This document shows positions 48,370 to 60,300 of a stretch of 64,000 bases of DNA, in pieces. How positions within the stretch are numbered: the stretch's first letter is position 1; the number at the start of each line of letters is the position of its first letter. The stretch is taken from positions 1-64,000 of the forward strand of contig CAVZNR010000026.1 in the NCBI GenBank assembly GCA_963776675.1, in the 5' to 3' direction. The notes under the pieces were generated by a model. The model saw only the letters and a program-made list of their open reading frames with translations. It searched no databases and had not been told where the DNA came from. The stretch comes from Hyphomicrobium_A sp963776675 (GTDB taxonomy: Bacteria > Pseudomonadota > Alphaproteobacteria > Rhizobiales > Hyphomicrobiaceae). A program made the translations under genes and the position numbers.

Positions 48370-50292
48370 TCACTCGCGCGGCTCTGCGAAGGGGGGCTGC
48401 TGGCTTGAGCTGGCAAGCAGGCCCTGGATCTCGCAGATGCGCGCAAGCGCGTCCTCGGAGCCGTCCCGGTGGTAAGCCCGGACGGCTGCGTCGAGCGACT
48501 TCTGCAAGCCGACCTGCCTCTCATGCAGCGCGAGGGCGTGGCGCCAGCCAACTTCCACCTCGGCTCGCGGGGCATCGGGCTCTGCGAAACGATCGCTTCT
48601 ATGCGTAACGGAACGCTCCACAAGGTCGATAACCTTGCCGAGGCCCGATACGCTCAATTGGGAGCGTAGGCTTGAGCTGTCAAGAGCATTTTCTTGGGCC
48701 TGGACCGTCAATATCGCGTCCCGGAGCCTTCCCACGGGCTCAGACAGCAATGTCGCCGCCGCAATCTCCTCGGCGTGCTCGTCGATCAGCCAGGGATGAT
48801 TAAGGACAGTTTTGATGAGCAGGGCCTCGCGGGCGGGCGCCAGCTCGGCTTTTTGGGCCAGCTCCTGGCTCGCCGCCACCGACGACCGGCGGGGCTGCTC
48901 GTAGGACCGTTGACCCAGCCGGGCGCGCTCGCGGATGCGCCAGTCGGGGGTAATGTTATTGCGTCGCGTGCCGCTCTGCGTGCGCCGGTGCGGCCCCTCG
49001 GCGCGGGCAATCTCGCGCACGATGGTGCGGTTCAAGGTCCACAAGGTCTCGCGCAGCTCGCGCTCGTAGTGCGCCTTGACCGACGCGTCACCGATGCGCG
49101 CCACCGTGGTCCGCAGGCTCTGCTCGAAGGCGGCGCGCTGCTCTGGCGTCGCCAGGTCGTGCGTCTCCTCCTCGCGCATCCATAAGACGTCGAACAGCGC
49201 GCGCGTGCGGCCCAGCTCCTCCTCGAACGCCTGCGGTCCCTTCTGGCGCACGAGGTCGTCGGGATCGAGCCCGCCCGGCAGGAAGGAGAAGCGGACGCTG
49301 AATCCCGGTTTCAACAGCGGCAGCACCGTCTCGACGGCGCGGAAGGCGGCCTTGCGGCCGGCCGCGTCGCCGTCGAAGCACAGGATCGGCTCTGGCGCCA
49401 AGCGCCACAACAGCGCGACCTGCTCCTCGGTGAGCGCGGTGCCGAGCGGCGCCACCGTCTCCGCGAAGCCCGCCTCCGACAGCGCGATCACGTCCATATA
49501 GCCTTCGACCGCGACGACGCGCGACTTGTCGTGGGCGGGGCCGCGCGCGCGCTGCGCGTTGAACAGCACGTGGCCCTTGTGGAAGAGCGGCGTCTCCGGC
49601 GAGTTCATGTACTTCGCCGGTTGGTCGGGATCGAGCGCGCGGCCACCGAAGGCAATGACGCGGTCTTTCAAATCGGTGATCGGAAACATGACGCGATGAC
49701 GGAAGCGATCGTAGGCGACGGGAATCTCCTCGCCGCCGATCAGCATGCCCGACGCGATCATCTCCTCGGTCGTGAAGCCCGCCTTGGCGAGATGCTGTTT
49801 CAGTGCCGACTTGTCGTTGGGGCCATAGCCCAAACGGAACGTCTGGATCGTCTCATGCGCCAGCCCGCGTTTTTCCAGGTAGCGCCGCGCCTCGCCGCCG
49901 GGGCCGCTCTTGAGCGCCGCCTCGAAGAAGGCCGCCGAGGCCTCCATCAGGCGGTAGAGCCTCTGGCGCTCGTCCTCGCGCGCCTCATCGTGCGCCGAGA
50001 CTTTCGGCAGCGGCACGCCGGCTTCGCCCGCGAGCCGCTCCACCGCCTCGGGGAACGACAGCCCCTCGGTCTTCATCAGGAACGTGAAGATGTCCCCATG
50101 CTCGCCCGAGGCGAAGCAATGATAGAAGCCCTTCTGGTCGTTGACCGTGAAGGACGGCGTTCGCTCATCCTTGAAGGGCGATAGTCCCTTGTACTCGCGG
50201 CCCGCGCGCTTCAACGGCACCTTGCGGCCCACGACGTGGCTGACGGACAGCCGCGCGCGGATCTCATCCAGGAGGTGCGGGGGATAGCGCAT
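48370..50292 (-). CDS. dnaG: DNA primase with degenerate zinc-binding motif
   Basis: The 640-residue protein has an N-terminal CHC2-type domain, a Toprim catalytic domain and a C-terminal DnaB-binding domain. The Toprim region has VVAVEGYMDVIALSEAGFAE and ILCFDGDAAGRKAAFRA, with the acidic metal ligands. The zinc motif is degenerate. Where the family has CPFH, the sequence is SPFK (YKGLSPFKDERTPSF), and YHCFASGEHGD keeps one Cys only. Loss of zinc ligands is seen in some alphaproteobacteria. The gene starts at 50292 and is divergent from the phosphatase gene. Confidence 0.96.
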   Translation of the reverse strand: MRYPPHLLDEIRARLSVSHVVGRKVPLKRAGREYKGLSPFKDERTPSFTVNDQKGFYHCFASGEHGDIFTFLMKTEGLSFPEAVERLAGEAGVPLPKVSAHDEAREDERQRLYRLMEASAAFFEAALKSGPGGEARRYLEKRGLAHETIQTFRLGYGPNDKSALKQHLAKAGFTTEEMIASGMLIGGEEIPVAYDRFRHRVMFPITDLKDRVIAFGGRALDPDQPAKYMNSPETPLFHKGHVLFNAQRARGPAHDKSRVVAVEGYMDVIALSEAGFAETVAPLGTALTEEQVALLWRLAPEPILCFDGDAAGRKAAFRAVETVLPLLKPGFSVRFSFLPGGLDPDDLVRQKGPQAFEEELGRTRALFDVLWMREEETHDLATPEQRAAFEQSLRTTVARIGDASVKAHYERELRETLWTLNRTIVREIARAEGPHRRTQSGTRRNNITPDWRIRERARLGQRSYEQPRRSSVAASQELAQKAELAPAREALLIKTVLNHPWLIDEHAEEIAAATLLSEPVGRLRDAILTVQAQENALDSSSLRSQLSVSGLGKVIDLVERSVTHRSDRFAEPDAPRAEVEVGWRHALALHERQVGLQKSLDAAVRAYHRDGSEDALARICEIQGLLASSSQQPPFAEPRE

Positions 50293-50306
50293 GGGGGCCC
50301 GTTCAA

Positions 50307-50342
50307 CGAATCAGCAGTGAGTTCGACTTATCGTCTGATTCG
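50307..50342. promoter_or_regulatory. 8-base inverted repeat upstream of dnaG
   Basis: CGAATCAG (50307-50314) and CTGATTCG (50335-50342) are exact reverse complements with 20 bases between. They sit 15-50 bases upstream of dnaG and about 107 bases upstream of the divergent phosphatase. They could be a regulator site or an mRNA leader hairpin. Confidence 0.35.
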
Positions 50343-50437
50343 GGGGAGGGGCGGACGGTCCGCAACGAGGCTGTCCCCCCTTTGAACAGGCCTGAAACTG
50401 CGGCAAAGCCGCCAAATCAAGGCGGCGCCCGTGTCCC

Positions 50438-50444
50438 AGGAGGG
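50438..50444 (+). promoter_or_regulatory. Shine-Dalgarno that selects a TTG start
   Basis: AGGAGGG lies four to five bases before TTG 50449. The alternative GTG at 50431 has no ribosome site and would overlap this motif. Confidence 0.6.
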
Positions 50445-50448
50445 AATA

Positions 50449-51042
50449 TTGGCGATCCACCCGTCCCTCGAGATCTATCTCGCCCGCCACGGGCAAACCG
50501 AGTTCAACTGCGAAAATCGGTTCTGCGGGGCGTCCGATTCGCCTTTGACCCCGCTGGGGGTCGAGGAGGCGCATCGCAACGGCCGCGTGCTACGGGGGCA
50601 TGTCGGTAAGCGCACCGACCTGCACATCGTCTCGAGCCCGTTGAAGCGGGCGCTCCATACCGCGACCATCATCCGCAGCGAGCTGCATCGCTCCGAAATC
50701 CCGATCGCCACCGATACGCGCCTGCGCGAGATCGATTTTGGCGCGTGGGAAGGGCTCACGCTTGCCGAGATCAAGTCGCGCTATCCGGCCGAGTGGGAAA
50801 AACGCGTGGCCGACCGTTGGCACCACGCGGCGCCGGGCGGCGAGAGCTACGCAGGCGTTGCCGCCCGCGTTGGCAGCTGGCTCGCCGAGCAGCAGGGTGT
50901 CGCGCTCGTCGTCACCCACGGCGCTGTCGACCGTATCCTGCGGGGGATCTACGCGGGCCTGCCGCCGGAAGAGATCTGCGCGTTGGCAGAGCCGCAGGAC
51001 GAGATGTTTGTCCTAAAGGGCGGAAGCATCTCCGTGCTGTGA
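50449..51042 (+). CDS. Histidine-phosphatase-superfamily protein
   Basis: Using TTG 50449 the protein has 197 residues. It has the phosphoglycerate-mutase-like RHG motif LARHGQTEFNCENRF with the catalytic His. SSPLKRALHTATII provides the phosphate Arg, EIDFGAWEGLT the catalytic acid, and VTHGAVDRI the second His. These are usually phosphatases or mutases of small phospho-compounds. The substrate is unknown. It is divergent from dnaG. Confidence 0.88.
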   Translation: MAIHPSLEIYLARHGQTEFNCENRFCGASDSPLTPLGVEEAHRNGRVLRGHVGKRTDLHIVSSPLKRALHTATIIRSELHRSEIPIATDTRLREIDFGAWEGLTLAEIKSRYPAEWEKRVADRWHHAAPGGESYAGVAARVGSWLAEQQGVALVVTHGAVDRILRGIYAGLPPEEICALAEPQDEMFVLKGGSISVL

Positions 51043-51075
51043 CGCACCCATTGGGAGAGGAGCTGGCGGCGCGGG

Positions 51076-51525
51076 CTACTTCAAAAGCTCTTTGACATGC
51101 GCGCTGGCTTTGCCGAAGTCCATCTGCCCGGTGTACTTGGCTTTGAGCGCGCCCATCACCTTGCCCATGTCCTTCGGCCCCGCCGCGCCCGTCTCCTTGA
51201 TCACCGCCGCGATTGCCGCCTTCGCCTCGGCCTCGCTCATCTGCTTGGGCATATAGACTTCGATGATCGTGATCTCGGCGGCCTCCTTGTCGGCGAGGTC
51301 CTGACGCCCGCCCGCCGTGTACTGCTCAATGGAGTCGCGGCGCTGCTTCACCATCTTGGCGAGCACCGAGAGGATGTCGGCGTCCGTAATCTTGTCCTTG
51401 CCCGACGGGCGCGCATCGATGTCGGCCGATTTGATGGCGGCGTTGATCAGGCGCAGCGTGCCGACGCGGTCCTTCTCGCCCGCTTTCATCGCCTCCTTGA
51501 GGTCGGCATTGATCTTGTCGCGCAT
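51076..51525 (-). CDS. YqeY/GatB-related domain protein
   Basis: From ATG 51525 behind AAGGAGG the protein has 149 residues: MRDKINADLKEAMKAGEKDR, LRLINAAIKSADIDAR and EVYMPKQMSEAEAKAAI. The GAAGPKDMGKVMGALKAKY block resembles the tail of the amidotransferase subunit GatB. YqeY proteins are widespread, and a role in tRNA-dependent amidation is only suggested. A longer start at 51579 lacks the ribosome site. Confidence 0.88.
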   Translation of the reverse strand: MRDKINADLKEAMKAGEKDRVGTLRLINAAIKSADIDARPSGKDKITDADILSVLAKMVKQRRDSIEQYTAGGRQDLADKEAAEITIIEVYMPKQMSEAEAKAAIAAVIKETGAAGPKDMGKVMGALKAKYTGQMDFGKASAHVKELLK

Positions 51526-51716
51526 GGTGCCTCCTTGGTCTGAGGTGCGCCTTTTGAACCGGCACAATGCCGAAGGCAAGGCGGTACCGTGCCATAAAAG
51601 GGGGCTACAACTGACTGCAGCGCAGCGTCTTGGTGCCGGCGCCAGTCATCCCAATGGATCCCGCCGGCACCTCAGGCCGTTCGCATCTTGTCCACGCCGG
51701 CTACGGAGAATTGCCC

Positions 51717-52076
51717 ATGACCGCGATTTTGAAGTCTCTCCTTACACTGATCTTGGTGATCGCGGCGCTCGCGCTCTACGTCATCATCGAGGTGGTCGTC
51801 GCCATGGTCGCCTACATGTATCTGGCGCTCAATCACGTGGAGACGTTCGGCCACCTCATCGCCTATTCGCGCGATCTGTTGAACCTCTTCGCCAACCAGC
51901 TCGAGCAATGGTCGCCGGAGCTGGCGACGCAGGCCTACACGACCCTGCTGGGAGAGCTGGGGCCCAAGTCGATCCTGCTGCTGCTGATCGGCCTCGCCGT
52001 CAGCGCCATCGGCCGGCTGGCGACCTGGAGCGCGCAGGCTTGGTTCCGCCGCGAGCGCGCGCAGTACTATGGCTGA
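51717..52076 (+). CDS. Small membrane protein, unknown function
   Basis: From ATG 51717 the 119-residue protein has two membrane segments, about 6-35 and 84-101. A polar amphipathic middle (LFANQLEQWSPELATQAYTT) lies between them, and the basic tail is RRERAQYYG. No family is recognised. Its final 10 bases overlap the end of the convergent cupin gene. Confidence 0.65.
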   Translation: MTAILKSLLTLILVIAALALYVIIEVVVAMVAYMYLALNHVETFGHLIAYSRDLLNLFANQLEQWSPELATQAYTTLLGELGPKSILLLLIGLAVSAIGRLATWSAQAWFRRERAQYYG

Positions 52077-52549
52077 GCGGGTTGAGCACCGCCGCCCGGA
52101 TCGGCGACGTGCTCCACGCTTTCCTGCTCGTTCGGATCGGTGCGCGCCACGATCGCCTCGGCGGTCTCGGTGTCGCTCAGGTTGATCGGCTTATGGGGCA
52201 GGTCGGCGGGGATATAGAGAAAGTCTCCGGCCTCGTTGACGACGCTCTTCTTCAGGCCCTCGCCATAGAGCGTCTTCACGCGTCCCTTGATGAGGTAGAT
52301 CACCGTCTCGTAGCCTTTGTGCCGGTGCGCCTTGGCAGAGCCTCCGGGCGGGATCACCACCTTGTTCATGGAGATGTGCTTGGCGCCAGCATTCTGGCCG
52401 GAGATGCCCCTGAAATTTGGCAAGCCCTGCTTGGTCTGCGTCGTAGCCGTGGGACGGATGACGACGATCTCGGCTTCCTTCGCCGTCTCCACGGCGAGGA
52501 CCGGCCCCGTGCAAAGCGCGAGTGTCACCGCGATTGCGGAAAAACGCAT
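52067..52549 (-). CDS. Secreted cupin-domain protein
   Basis: From ATG 52549 the 160-residue protein has a signal peptide (MRFSAIAVTLALCTGPVLAV). The cupin core has VIPPGGSAKAHRHKGYETVI, with three of the metal-type histidine/glutamate positions, and FLYIPADLPHKPINL. Cupins of this type bind metal and a small ligand or catalyse a reaction, and the partner is unknown. It is exported, so the role is periplasmic. The strong AAGGAGG at 52555-52561 fixes the start. Confidence 0.83.
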   Translation of the reverse strand: MRFSAIAVTLALCTGPVLAVETAKEAEIVVIRPTATTQTKQGLPNFRGISGQNAGAKHISMNKVVIPPGGSAKAHRHKGYETVIYLIKGRVKTLYGEGLKKSVVNEAGDFLYIPADLPHKPINLSDTETAEAIVARTDPNEQESVEHVADPGGGAQPAQP

Positions 52550-52553
52550 GGGG

Positions 52554-52561
52554 ACCTCCTT
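52554..52561 (-). promoter_or_regulatory. Strong Shine-Dalgarno of the cupin gene
   Basis: On the minus strand AAGGAGGT precedes ATG 52549 by four bases. It rules out a longer start reaching 52900. Confidence 0.65.
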
Positions 52562-52733
52562 CAAGCTGCCGGCCAGATGCTGCCGAATATGGCGCTGCCT
52601 CAATAACGTGCAAGGGCGCGGCTGCGTGCGGCCTTGTACGCGGCGCCCCGGTTGACCGCAGCTGGCGCTTCTCCTAGGGTCCGCGCCGCATCCGCCCCGA
52701 GCCGCCAGAACGTGCGCCGAAAAGTAGGCGCGG

Positions 52734-53960
52734 GTGCCCGGAGCCGCCGATTTGAGCACGACCCTACCTTCCTCCAACGCGCCGCCCGCACCGTGGGCCG
52801 ATGCGCCGTTGACGGGGCGCCTCGTCCTGGCCGACGGCACGGTGATCGCGGGTGAGGGGCTGGGCGCCACCGGGACCGCTGTCGGCGAGGTCTGCTTCAA
52901 TACGGCGATGACCGGCTACCAGGAGATCCTGACCGATCCCTCCTACGCGGGTCAGATCATCACCTTCACGTTCCCCCACATCGGCAACGTCGGCGCCAAC
53001 GTGGAGGACACCGAGACCTCCAATCTCGCAGCGCGCTCGGGCGTGCGCGGCTGCGTCCTGCGTGCGCCCATCACGAACGCCTCCAACTACCGCGCACGCG
53101 AGCATCTCGACCGCTGGCTGAAGGCGCGGGGCATCATCGCGCTCGCCGGCGTCGACACGCGCGCGCTGACCGCGCGCATCCGCGAGAAGGGGATGCCCAA
53201 CGGCGTCATTGCGCACGACGCGGGCGGCAAGTTCGACCTCGACAAGCTCAAGGCCGAGGCGGCCGCGTGGCCGGGCCTCGACGGCATGGATCTCGTGCCC
53301 GAGGTGACGAGCGGGCAAAGCTACACTTGGGATGAGACGCGCTGGGTTTGGGGCGAAGGCTACGGCCACGCAACAAGCCCGCAGTTCCACGTCGTCGCCG
53401 TCGACTACGGCTTGAAGCGCAACATCCTGCGTTGCCTGGCAAGTGCCGGCTGCAAGGTGACGGTGGTGCCGGCCACCGCTCAGGCAGCCGAGATCCTGGA
53501 GCGCAAACCTGACGGCGTCTTCCTGTCGAACGGTCCCGGCGATCCGGCCGCCACCGGGCGCTATGCTGTGCCCGAGATCCAGAAGCTCGTCAGCTCCGGG
53601 CTGCCCGTGTTCGGTATCTGCCTCGGCCATCAGATGCTCGCGCTCGCGCTCGGTGCCAAGACGCGCAAAATGCATCAGGGCCACCACGGCGCCAATCATC
53701 CGGTGAAGGACTTCACCACCGAGAAGGTGGAGATCACCTCCATGAACCACGGCTTCACCGTGGACCGCGAGACGCTGCCCAAGGGCGTGGAGGAGACCCA
53801 CGTGTCCCTCTTCGACGGCTCCAACTGCGGCATACAACTCAAGGGGCGGCCGGTGTTCTCGGTCCAGTATCACCCCGAGGCCTCCCCCGGTCCCCAGGAC
53901 AGCCATTACCTGTTCGACCGCTTCGTGGCTTTCATGCGCAGCAACAAGAAGGGCCGCTGA
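52734..53960 (+). CDS. carA: Carbamoyl-phosphate synthase small subunit
   Basis: The 408-residue subunit hydrolyses glutamine and passes ammonia to CarB. The N-terminal domain has GEVCFNTAMTGYQEILTDPS. The class I amidotransferase domain has FLSNGPGDPAA, FGICLGHQMLALALG with catalytic Cys296, and FSVQYHPEASPGP with the His-Glu pair. The start is GTG 52734; TTG 52752 is possible. Its partner carB lies 1.7 kb downstream, with two secreted-protein genes in between. Confidence 0.96.
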   Translation: MPGAADLSTTLPSSNAPPAPWADAPLTGRLVLADGTVIAGEGLGATGTAVGEVCFNTAMTGYQEILTDPSYAGQIITFTFPHIGNVGANVEDTETSNLAARSGVRGCVLRAPITNASNYRAREHLDRWLKARGIIALAGVDTRALTARIREKGMPNGVIAHDAGGKFDLDKLKAEAAAWPGLDGMDLVPEVTSGQSYTWDETRWVWGEGYGHATSPQFHVVAVDYGLKRNILRCLASAGCKVTVVPATAQAAEILERKPDGVFLSNGPGDPAATGRYAVPEIQKLVSSGLPVFGICLGHQMLALALGAKTRKMHQGHHGANHPVKDFTTEKVEITSMNHGFTVDRETLPKGVEETHVSLFDGSNCGIQLKGRPVFSVQYHPEASPGPQDSHYLFDRFVAFMRSNKKGR

Positions 53961-54079
53961 GCGCTGGAACGGGCAGCTTTACCCTACGAAACATTAACCC
54001 GGGTGGGGCTCCCGTGGTTGCTTGCCCTCGATATAGTGTGACAACAACAATAAACTGGCCGCGGCCTGGGAGGACCTGA

Positions 54080-54727
54080 ATGCACCGTTTGCTCGTAGCA
54101 AGCCTGATCGTCGTCGCCGTGTCGGCGGGTCCGGCTTTGAGTGCCGAGCCCTCCTGCCGAGAGCAGGTGCGCGACGCCTTCATCAAGCAGCGGTCTTCGC
54201 GCGCCTTCACCATGGTGGCCGACCTCAACGGCGAGAGCGGGCCGGCGAAGATCACCGTCGAGTACGTGCCGCCCGACCGTATGCGCCAGACAATCGTTGC
54301 TCCCAACCGGCCGGCCCCGCTCGAGACTGTGCTCGTCGGCACGCGCGCTTGGAGCCGCCAGGGGGCTGTCTGGGAGGAGCTGATGCCGGCCATCGCCCAG
54401 ACCATCATCGCGCAAGTGCACGAGGCCGTGGTCGAGCCACCCAAGGACGTCGGGGAGTTCGAGTGCATCGACAAGGCGACCATTGACGGCAAGGAGTACC
54501 TCGCCTATCGCAGCGTCGAGAGGGGCGGGGCAGCCGCCAGGGGATCGACGGTATCGCGGCCCGTGCACCGCACGATCTACGTCGATCCCGAGACCGGATT
54601 GCCGGCAATCAACGAAGTGGTCGAGGAGAAACCCGGTGCGGCGCCGCTGTTCCGGGGCGTCTATGCCTATCCGGCCGACCTTGAGATCGAAGGGCACCCG
54701 GAAGCTCCGCTGGCAACAATCCGTTGA
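54080..54727 (+). CDS. Secreted protein, paralogue A between carA and carB
   Basis: The 215-residue protein has a signal peptide (MHRLLVASLIVVAVSAGPAL, cleavage near 21). The mature part has SCREQVRDAFIKQRSSRAFT, VDYVPPDRMRQ-like VEYVPPDRMRQTIVAP, ETVLVGTRAW and RTIYVDPETGLPAINEVV. A LolA-like lipoprotein-carrier fold is plausible but unproven. It is clearly related to the next gene. Function is unknown. Confidence 0.72.
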   Translation: MHRLLVASLIVVAVSAGPALSAEPSCREQVRDAFIKQRSSRAFTMVADLNGESGPAKITVEYVPPDRMRQTIVAPNRPAPLETVLVGTRAWSRQGAVWEELMPAIAQTIIAQVHEAVVEPPKDVGEFECIDKATIDGKEYLAYRSVERGGAAARGSTVSRPVHRTIYVDPETGLPAINEVVEEKPGAAPLFRGVYAYPADLEIEGHPEAPLATIR

Positions 54728-54807
54728 GCCTGCCCGATCGAGCATTGTTCATTGAGTGTTGTCCGCGCGCCGGAAGCGTGCGGCGCAAAGAGAAGGAGGA
54801 AAGTTAG

Positions 54808-55480
54808 ATGCGCCGATTGCTGATGGCCACGGCCCTGTTGGTTGCAGCGAGTGCTGCAGCCCAAGCCTCGTCCTGCAAGGACGAGGTCGCCACCGCGCTG
54901 GAACGCCAGCGCAAGTCGAGCGGTTTTCGCATGGAAACCAAGATGATCAGCGAGCAGGGCCCTGTCGACATGACCGTCGACTACGTCCTTCCCGACCGCA
55001 TGCGTCAGGTCGTCAAGTCCGCCATCGACCCGGTGCCGATCGAGACGGTTCTGGTCGGAAATGTGGCTTGGAACTCATCGCGAGGGTGATCCGTGGACGC
55101 CGCTCAACCCCAAGCTGACGAGCGACCTCATCACACAGCTCGATGAGAACCTGGGCGACGAGCCGGGCGAGCTTGGTGACTTCGAGTGCCTCGGCAAGAA
55201 GCCTGTGGATGGTCGCGATATGCTTGCCTATCAGGGTGAGGGCGCCCCAAAGAACGTGGGCGATGAGAAGCCGCCGAAGCTTCCCGACCGGCCCGTGCGC
55301 ATCATCTACGTCGACAGCACCACGGGGCTGCCCATGCGCTCGATTTTTGCCCGCGCCAACAAGCTGGATAGGCCCATCTTCGAAGCGAACTACAGCTATC
55401 CGGTCGATCTCAAGATCGAGGCGCCGAAGGTTCCCGCCCAGGCGGACGCCAAGTCCGACGACACGACCAAGTCGAAGTAG
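54808..55480 (+). CDS. Secreted protein, paralogue B, apparent frameshift
   Basis: This protein matches paralogue A throughout. It has a signal peptide (MRRLLMATALLVAASAAAQA), then SCKDEVATALERQRKSSGFR, VDYVLPDRMRQVV and ETVLVGNVAW. In the next frame it resumes DPWTPLNPKLTSDLI and RIIYVDSTTGLPMRSIFARA. A net +1 change lies between about 55066 and 55085. Joined length is about 223 residues. Divergence between the copies suggests an old tandem duplication. A real truncation cannot be excluded. Confidence 0.7.
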
Positions 55481-55624
55481 CCGACGCTCCTTCCGGCCGC
55501 GCGGAAAACCGGCGCCGGCAGGCTCGCACGCGGGCCTGCCGCCGCCTGGGATGGCGCATGCCGGCCCGGCCTGCGGCCGCACCGCTATAGCCAAAGGCCG
55601 AGATCGGCAATAAAAGGCCGCCTC

Positions 55625-58995
<3,371 letters not shown>

Positions 58996-59103
58996 TCCAC
59001 CGGGCCCATCCGCCAGCGCGGAAAAGGCCGTTCCACACGAGTTGAAGGTTGTGTGTCGAGGTGGTCCTGGCGACCGCGCCGGGCCTATGGGAGACGTTAG
59101 GAA

Positions 59104-59583
59104 ATGACTATGGAACGGGTGCCGATGACCATTGAGGGCTTCCAGACGCTTGAAAGCGAGCTGCAGCGCCTCAAATCGGAAGAGCGCCCCCGCATCATCC
59201 AGCAGATTGCCGAGGCGCGTGCGCACGGAGATCTGTCGGAGAACGCCGAATACCATGCCGCCAAGGAGGCGCAGGGTTTCAACGAGGCGCGCGTCGCTGA
59301 CCTGGAGGACCGCATCGGCCGCGCCGACGTGATCGACACCTCCAAGCTATCGGGCAACACCGTCAAGTTCGGCGCCACCGTAACGCTCGTCGACGAGGAC
59401 ACCGAAGAGAAGGTCAAATACAAGATCGTCGGGGACTTCGAAGCGAACGTGCGCGAGGGCAAAATCTCAATTTCCTCGCCGATTGCGCGCGCGCTCATTG
59501 GCAAGTCGAAGAACGACACCGCCGAGGTGACGACGCCCAAGGGTGCCCGGTCCTACCAGATCCTCAAAATCGAGTGGAAGTGA
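59104..59583 (+). CDS. greA: Transcription elongation factor GreA
   Basis: The 159-residue factor rescues backtracked polymerase by stimulating transcript cleavage. The N-terminal coiled coil has RIIQQIAEARAHGDLSENAE and YHAAKEAQGFNEARV. The acidic tip DLSENAEY is typical, and the C-terminal domain has ISSPIARALIGKSKNDTAEV. Start is ATG 59104; ATG 59110 is equally likely. It follows carB by 108 bases. Confidence 0.96.
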   Translation: MTMERVPMTIEGFQTLESELQRLKSEERPRIIQQIAEARAHGDLSENAEYHAAKEAQGFNEARVADLEDRIGRADVIDTSKLSGNTVKFGATVTLVDEDTEEKVKYKIVGDFEANVREGKISISSPIARALIGKSKNDTAEVTTPKGARSYQILKIEWK

Positions 59584-59606
59584 TGGCGCGCTTTCCGCGC
59601 GCCGTC
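59581..59606. terminator. Hairpin between greA and the Lrp gene
   Basis: TGATGGCGCGC pairs with GCGCGCCGTCA (one G-T pair) around a TTCC loop between convergent genes. No T-run follows on either strand, so termination is uncertain. Confidence 0.4.
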
Positions 59607-59643
59607 ATCCTCGGACTTGGTCCGAGGTTCCACGCTCCGTCTA

Positions 59644-60123
59644 TCACTTTTCCGCAATTGCAATCGGCACGCCCGGCTCGCGCTTGGCGCGGCGGATGGC
59701 CAGGAACGTCTTGACGCTGGCCACGTTGGGTGCGGCGGTCAGAACCGTCAGCACGAACTCCTGGAATGAGGTGAGCTCGGGCGCGACGCACTTGAGCATG
59801 TAGTCGCTCTCGCCCGACAGCATGTAGGCCTCGCGCACCAGCTGCCAGCCCAGCACCAAGTTCTCGAACTCGCGCAGCTCCGTCTCCGCCTGGTTGTGGA
59901 GGCGCACCATGGCGAAAGCCGTGAGGTTGAATCCGAGCGCAGGCTCGTCGAGCAACACCGTGTAGCCGGCGATGAGACCGGCTTCCTCCAGAGCGCGTAC
60001 GCGGCGCAGGCAAGGCGGCGCTGAAAGTCCGACGCGCGCGGCCAGAGCTACGTTGGTCATGCGTCCGTCGCTCTGGAGCTCCTTGAGGATGCGCCAGTCG
60101 AGCGGATCGAGGCGGACGGCCAT
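59644..60123 (-). CDS. Lrp/AsnC-family transcriptional regulator
   Basis: From ATG 60123 the 159-residue protein has an N-terminal winged helix-turn-helix (LDPLDWRILKELQSDGRMTN, then VALAARVGLSAPPCLRRVRA). A RAM ligand-binding domain follows (PALGFNLTAFAMVRLHNQAE and CVAPELTSFQEFVLTVLTAA). Lrp-type regulators respond to amino acids. It is divergent from the ELM1-like gene, which may be a target. A longer start at 60180 has no family support. Confidence 0.93.
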   Translation of the reverse strand: MAVRLDPLDWRILKELQSDGRMTNVALAARVGLSAPPCLRRVRALEEAGLIAGYTVLLDEPALGFNLTAFAMVRLHNQAETELREFENLVLGWQLVREAYMLSGESDYMLKCVAPELTSFQEFVLTVLTAAPNVASVKTFLAIRRAKREPGVPIAIAEK

Positions 60124-60300
60124 CGGACTGTCTTTCGTTGCGGCGGTGGCGCCGAAAACCGCCTGATTCGGACCCTGCAATCGAAAGTTGCACCAACTTG
60201 CTAGGTTTGGCTAGTTGGCGGCATAAGTCTCCCCCGGTTGGCTTTCCTGCGGCTGGAAGGGGACTCGACTTCCCGTTCCGCAGCGGAGACAAGTCCCCGG

